Assembly (NCBI GenBank): GCA_937897005.1
Contig: CALCOQ010000143.1
Coordinates: forward strand, 1 to 8,266
Origin: an uncultured euryarchaeote
Lineage (GTDB): Archaea > Thermoplasmatota > Poseidoniia > Poseidoniales > Poseidoniaceae
Direction of reading: 5' to 3'
Length of the DNA: 8,266 bases
Shown here piece after piece: positions 5,202-8,266 of the stretch. The position numbers and the translations under genes are program-made. The stretch's first letter is position 1, and each line of letters opens with the position of its first letter. The notes below the pieces were generated by a model. The model was not told the origin of the DNA. It did not search any database and worked only from the letters and a program-made list of their open reading frames with translations.

Positions 5202-7565
5202 TCATTTGTTCTGGGCCAACCATTCATGCCCATACCATTTCCATTGTTCCTCGGACCATCCCGGAGGTAGTCCGCTTGCTGGGATAGGTGGTGCTGCTGC
5301 TGGTTGTTGTGGAGTAGGTGAAGCCGCTGCTGCCGGTGTAGGTGAAGGCGTTGACGAAGGTGCAGGCTCACTTGTGGAGCCTCCGGCCAGTTCTTCCATC
5401 GAGAGTTCATCTCCATAGTTTGAACCACCTAAGTGCATAGGTTCGACCTCGTCGCCCCAACCATCCTCGTCCACAACTCCACCCACCGCTTCAAAGGCCT
5501 CTCCACTTTCTTGAGCAGCAAGTTCAGCCAATGAGGCACCTGGAGAGAAGGATGAGTCGCCATAGGTCTTGGAGAAACTACGTTTTCTTCCCATCTTCAT
5601 CATTCCATTGACTATCAGCAGCATCGCCACAAGACCGACGAACAGCAGTCCTCCATACTTCAGGGCAGTATCGATGCGTTCATCCATTTTGCTTTCTTGG
5701 GTATCGCTCGTGTCTTGCTCCACATTGGTTGAAGATACCCAGGAATAGTAGTCCATCGGAGTTCCACCGTCGTTGGTTGTCTGCTCCACATAGGCTTGAT
5801 ATTCAGGATTGTTCAATCCCTTACAATAGTTGGACGCGTCATCTGGATTGTTGAGACACCAGTCATCCACGGTCTCGATGGCTGCATTGGTATCATCATA
5901 GTCAGTCTTGGCACCAACTCCATCTCCATCGTGATCCCTGTATTCATCAGGGTCATCAGGCAAGTGGTCCAGATGGTTGGCATAGCCATCCCCGTCATTG
6001 TCTGGGCAGCCAAACTGTTCGATACGTTCGTAATCAACTATTGCTCCACTGTTGGAAAGAATAGGCAGCAATCCGTATCTACTATCTCCATATTGACTTG
6101 GGCAAGCATCGCCTCGATATCCTTCAGGGTCATCACCATGTCCATCTCCATCACTGTCAGCCCATTGAGTCCTCTCCGACGGGAATGCATCGGCACTACC
6201 ATTTGGGCTGGCACCCCATGATTCGTCGGGGTCCGACCATCCATCTCCATCAGAATCTAGACATCCATCTCTATCGTATTGTGAGCCGCCATTGACGGCA
6301 GGACATTGATCTGGATTGGAACCCAACGGGTTGTCTCCAAGGCCGTCGTTGTCGCCATCTTCCCATTGAGAGCCATCATCTGGAAAAACGTCTCCATTAT
6401 CTCCTACACCGTCTCCATCCGAATCGCTACTCTCCAGTTCATCATCAGGATACTGGTCTTCATTATCTCCTACACCGTCTCCATCTCTATCGCTATGTTC
6501 AGAAGGGTCATTGGGGAAAAGGTCGCTATTGTCTCCAACACCATCATGATCGCTGTCTTTGGTTTCATTGGCGTCATCAGGAAAGGCATCTTGTGAATCG
6601 ACCAAGCCATCTCCATCAGAATCGATATCAAACAATCTCACGGTCGTGGATTGAGACAGAGAAGCGATGAGGTACAATTGGCCCTTATCTCCGCGATGCG
6701 CACCTCTAAGCTGTCCTCCGAGGGTGTAGTCTTCAGTAGAGGTGAAATTGACAGTATCAACTGAATGGTAAACTCCATTGTCTCCAGCCAGATGAATCTC
6801 ATCATCTGTAGGTAGAATGTATGAGAAACGGTTGTTGGGGCTGGTCTCCAATATCTCATGACTCCAATCACTGGTATCATATCTGATCAAGTTTCCATCT
6901 GCTGACGAAGTCAGCAATCTGCCGCTTGAATCTACTGCCAGATCAAGGACCCGATCATCCTGTTCAGTCAGAATCACAGTATCTTCACCACTCATATCGT
7001 GGACCTTCACCACCTCATCATTACCGCTGGTGACCACTCTTCCATCTGGTAGAACCAGTACATCAGTCAAGCCTATGGAATGTATCTCTGTCTCCATACC
7101 AGTGCTGACACCGGATTGATATTCCAGAGCATTTCTTGTTCCAGTTCCTTGTCCGACCCAAAGGTCTCCATCAATATCCCAAGCCAAGTCTGTGGCTGGG
7201 AATGATGTATTGAAGTTCTCAACGATGCTCTGGAGGACCATATTCACGACCAGAACGCCTTCATCTGTACCGATGGCCACCAAGGTGTTGGTGCTATCGG
7301 GAACAGCGACGTGCGTGGCGGGTAGTTCGGTCAATTCAAAGTTCAGAGTGTGGGCTCCATCTTCAAAATCAAGCAACTGGAAAGTGCCATCAGTGGTCAA
7401 AAAAACAACCTTGTTTTCGAGGTACTGAACCCAAGAAGCAGTCTTCCCAGTAAGGACATCTACGTTTCCAGCCTCTTCGAGAACCCCCTCTGCAGATACA
7501 GGGACAGGGGCCATCGGAGAGAAGGACACAAGAATCAAACAAACTAGAACCGCGACTCTTCGCAT
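5202..7565 (-). CDS. membrane-anchored surface protein: propeller-like domain plus TSP3 calcium repeats
   Basis: A 787-residue protein, apparently anchored with its bulk outside the cell. Residues 1-25 form a signal peptide (MRR, a hydrophobic core, then an Ala-x-Ala-like VSA site). Residues 40-312 consist of repeating strand-rich units such as DGRVVTSGNDEVVKVHD and SGRLLTSSADGNLIRYD, typical of WD40-like beta propellers. From 313 to about 558 there are thrombospondin type 3 repeats of the DxDxDGxxD kind; the first five have a 22-residue period. Six cysteines (421, 435, 488, 520, 570, 581) may form disulfides. A membrane helix at about 637-655 is followed by KMGRKR, which places the rest inside. 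The cytoplasmic tail (660-787) has a Pro/Ala-rich linker and ends in a Trp-rich motif, GLPPGWSEEQWKWYGHEWL. Function is unknown: calcium-stabilised surface display, adhesion or sensing are options. It may be transcribed with, or separately from, the gene upstream at 7650. Confidence 0.92.
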   Translation of the reverse strand: MRRVAVLVCLILVSFSPMAPVPVSAEGVLEEAGNVDVLTGKTASWVQYLENKVVFLTTDGTFQLLDFEDGAHTLNFELTELPATHVAVPDSTNTLVAIGTDEGVLVVNMVLQSIVENFNTSFPATDLAWDIDGDLWVGQGTGTRNALEYQSGVSTGMETEIHSIGLTDVLVLPDGRVVTSGNDEVVKVHDMSGEDTVILTEQDDRVLDLAVDSSGRLLTSSADGNLIRYDTSDWSHEILETSPNNRFSYILPTDDEIHLAGDNGVYHSVDTVNFTSTEDYTLGGQLRGAHRGDKGQLYLIASLSQSTTVRLFDIDSDGDGLVDSQDAFPDDANETKDSDHDGVGDNSDLFPNDPSEHSDRDGDGVGDNEDQYPDDELESSDSDGDGVGDNGDVFPDDGSQWEDGDNDGLGDNPLGSNPDQCPAVNGGSQYDRDGCLDSDGDGWSDPDESWGASPNGSADAFPSERTQWADSDGDGHGDDPEGYRGDACPSQYGDSRYGLLPILSNSGAIVDYERIEQFGCPDNDGDGYANHLDHLPDDPDEYRDHDGDGVGAKTDYDDTNAAIETVDDWCLNNPDDASNYCKGLNNPEYQAYVEQTTNDGGTPMDYYSWVSSTNVEQDTSDTQESKMDERIDTALKYGGLLFVGLVAMLLIVNGMMKMGRKRSFSKTYGDSSFSPGASLAELAAQESGEAFEAVGGVVDEDGWGDEVEPMHLGGSNYGDELSMEELAGGSTSEPAPSSTPSPTPAAAASPTPQQPAAAPPIPASGLPPGWSEEQWKWYGHEWLAQNK
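6366..6629 (-). repeat. tandem 66-bp repeats coding TSP3 units
   Basis: Four full 22-codon units (residues 313-400 of the surface protein) occur in exact 66-base register, and a fifth begins at residue 401. Each has a DxDxDG(L/V)xD core followed by an aromatic-Pro-Asp/Asn pair (AFPDD, LFPND, QYPDD, VFPDD). On the + strand, 24 identical bases occur at 6396-6419 and 6462-6485, exactly 66 apart. This points to recent duplication or gene conversion between neighbouring units. Confidence 0.9.
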
Positions 7566-7649
7566 GGAACTCGATTGGAGGCCATCCTTTCAAAGCGACG
7601 GTTGTTGGTGTAAGCGAGAATAACTGGATTCAGGTGAGAATGGGAGGTT

Positions 7650-8266
7650 TCATTCTTCTTCAGAATACCCTTCTTTGTCTTCATCAGCACCAGTGCTGGT
7701 AGGCGGACCTCTTGTGGAGCTTGGAGGTGGACCTCTGCTTCCTGTACCGGGGGCTCCTCTCTTGGCACCGGGTGGGCCCTTTCGTCCGCTTGAGCTGGGC
7801 GGGCCCTTTCGTGCGCTTGAATCTGGAGGGGATCCACGTCCAGTTCCTTCTGGTGGGCCCTTACGTCCCTTCGTGGTTGGCGGTGGCCCTCGGCGAGGCG
7901 TAGATGATTCAGTCTCATCTCCCTCTTCTTCCTCGTCTTCGAAACCAGCAATGGTTGGAGTCTTGATGGACATTGATTCAATCATCGAATCCATATCGGA
8001 GTCATCAGTCTCATCAGGTTCTTCCGCTTCATTTTCAGCATCCTGTATCAGGTCATCAATAGGTATCTGAGGAGTCATCATCACTCTGGCGACAGGTTTC
8101 AGGGTTGAGATTTCGATATCCTCCTCCTCCTCTTCTTCGCTCTTGACTGGACTCATGACTGGAATAGAGATTGGAGTCAGACTGGTGATTTCCTCTACAG
8201 TTTCAGTCTCGGTCGATTCCAGCGGAGCAGTTTCTGGAGTGGGAGATGTTTCCGTGGATGGAGTCA
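7650..8266 (-). CDS. disordered acidic/basic repeat protein, 5' end outside the window
   Basis: The frame is open from the window edge (first full codon at 8264) to the stop at 7650-7652, giving 204 residues. The ATG at 8156 is therefore not necessarily the start, and the true N-terminus lies beyond the window. The visible part has no folded domain that I recognise. First comes a Thr/Glu/Pro-rich stretch. Next are acidic blocks with runs of six or seven Glu and mixed Asp/Ser/Met segments (to about residue 123). Then follow basic Gly-Pro-rich repeats of nine and later eight residues (RKGPP type, residues 124-192), and a short acidic tail ending SEEE. Such a polyampholyte may be a flexible linker or tail of a larger protein, or may bind nucleic acid or a partner through its charge pattern. 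It is on the same strand as the surface protein, 84 bases upstream of it. The role is unknown. Confidence 0.8.
   Translation of the reverse strand, partial: TPSTETSPTPETAPLESTETETVEEITSLTPISIPVMSPVKSEEEEEEDIEISTLKPVARVMMTPQIPIDDLIQDAENEAEEPDETDDSDMDSMIESMSIKTPTIAGFEDEEEEGDETESSTPRRGPPPTTKGRKGPPEGTGRGSPPDSSARKGPPSSSGRKGPPGAKRGAPGTGSRGPPPSSTRGPPTSTGADEDKEGYSEEE
7689..7895 (-). repeat. tandem 9- then 8-residue Gly-Pro/basic repeats
   Basis: Five nine-residue units (RRGPPPTTK, GRKGPPEGT, GRGSPPDSS, ARKGPPSSS, GRKGPPGAK) are followed by three eight-residue units (RGAPGTGS, RGPPPSST, RGPPTSTG). At the DNA level GGGCCC recurs at 7774, 7801 and 7855, multiples of 27 bases apart, with a degenerate copy at 7828. 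This shows growth by tandem duplication. Confidence 0.85.

Noticed and set aside
5202..5276. WW domain at the C-terminus of the surface protein
   Set aside because: Only the LPPGW start matches; the rest of the roughly 35-residue WW fold, including its Tyr pair and second spaced Trp-Pro, is absent.
5796..6221. 141-codon open frame on the + strand opposite the TSP3 region
   Set aside because: Ile/Val-rich mirror of Asp/Gly-rich repeats on the other strand; no start signal or recognisable domain.
6366..6629. CRISPR-like array from regular spacing of similar sequence
   Set aside because: The repeats are coding, contiguous in 22-codon register and have no unique spacers between constant repeats.
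7689..7895. Collagen-like Gly-X-Y region
   Set aside because: Glycine recurs with the 9- and 8-residue units, not every third residue, so no collagen triple helix is expected.
7675..8070. 131-codon open frame on the + strand, rich in Gly-Gly-Pro
   Set aside because: Antisense image of the Gly-Pro repeat gene. The - strand frame shows the regular repeat units and charge pattern, and it continues to the window edge.

Overview
The window reads as chromosomal DNA of an archaeon, most probably a euryarchaeote of the Thermoplasmatota / marine Group II (Poseidoniales) kind. The domain call rests on the aIF5B-type initiation factor, which has the archaeal switch region, C-terminal domains and FWG ending and no bacterial IF2 N-terminal extension, and on ndk lying directly before it, a familiar archaeal order. 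The marine Group II guess rests on the large calcium-binding thrombospondin-type-3 (TSP3) surface protein and on general style, so it is inference.

Layout. On the + strand: a possible tail of an upstream gene (about 2-31), ndk (112-570), aIF5B/infB (594-2432), a MoxR-type AAA+ ATPase (2548-3558), a ParA/Soj-type ATPase (3632-4585), a small protein with a ribbon-helix-helix-like N-terminus (4683-4925) and an unrecognised 88-residue protein (4935-5201). On the - strand, converging on these: a 787-residue membrane-anchored protein with a propeller-like domain and TSP3 repeats (5202-7565), and the C-terminal part of a disordered acidic/basic repeat protein (7650 to the window edge). The frame of that last gene stays open to the edge, so its start lies outside. 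No stretch over 300 bases lacks a gene.

How the genes fit together. ndk and aIF5B form a tight pair serving nucleotide supply and subunit joining. Their junction carries a ribosome-binding site inside a small hairpin just after the ndk stop, which looks like translational coupling. The MoxR gene has none of its usual DUF58/VWA partners in view. The ParA gene is followed by a repeat-rich gap and then the ribbon-helix-helix-like protein. This resembles ATPase plus small DNA-binding protein partition cassettes (SegAB, ParA/ParG style), and is the best candidate here for an undescribed system. The two - strand genes encode an envelope protein and a low-complexity protein. The two convergent blocks meet with stop codons directly abutting in the palindrome TGATCA.

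Start codons were chosen from Shine-Dalgarno spacing. This moves the starts of aIF5B, MoxR and ParA downstream of the longest open frames. No tRNA, rRNA, CRISPR array, insertion sequence or intein was seen.
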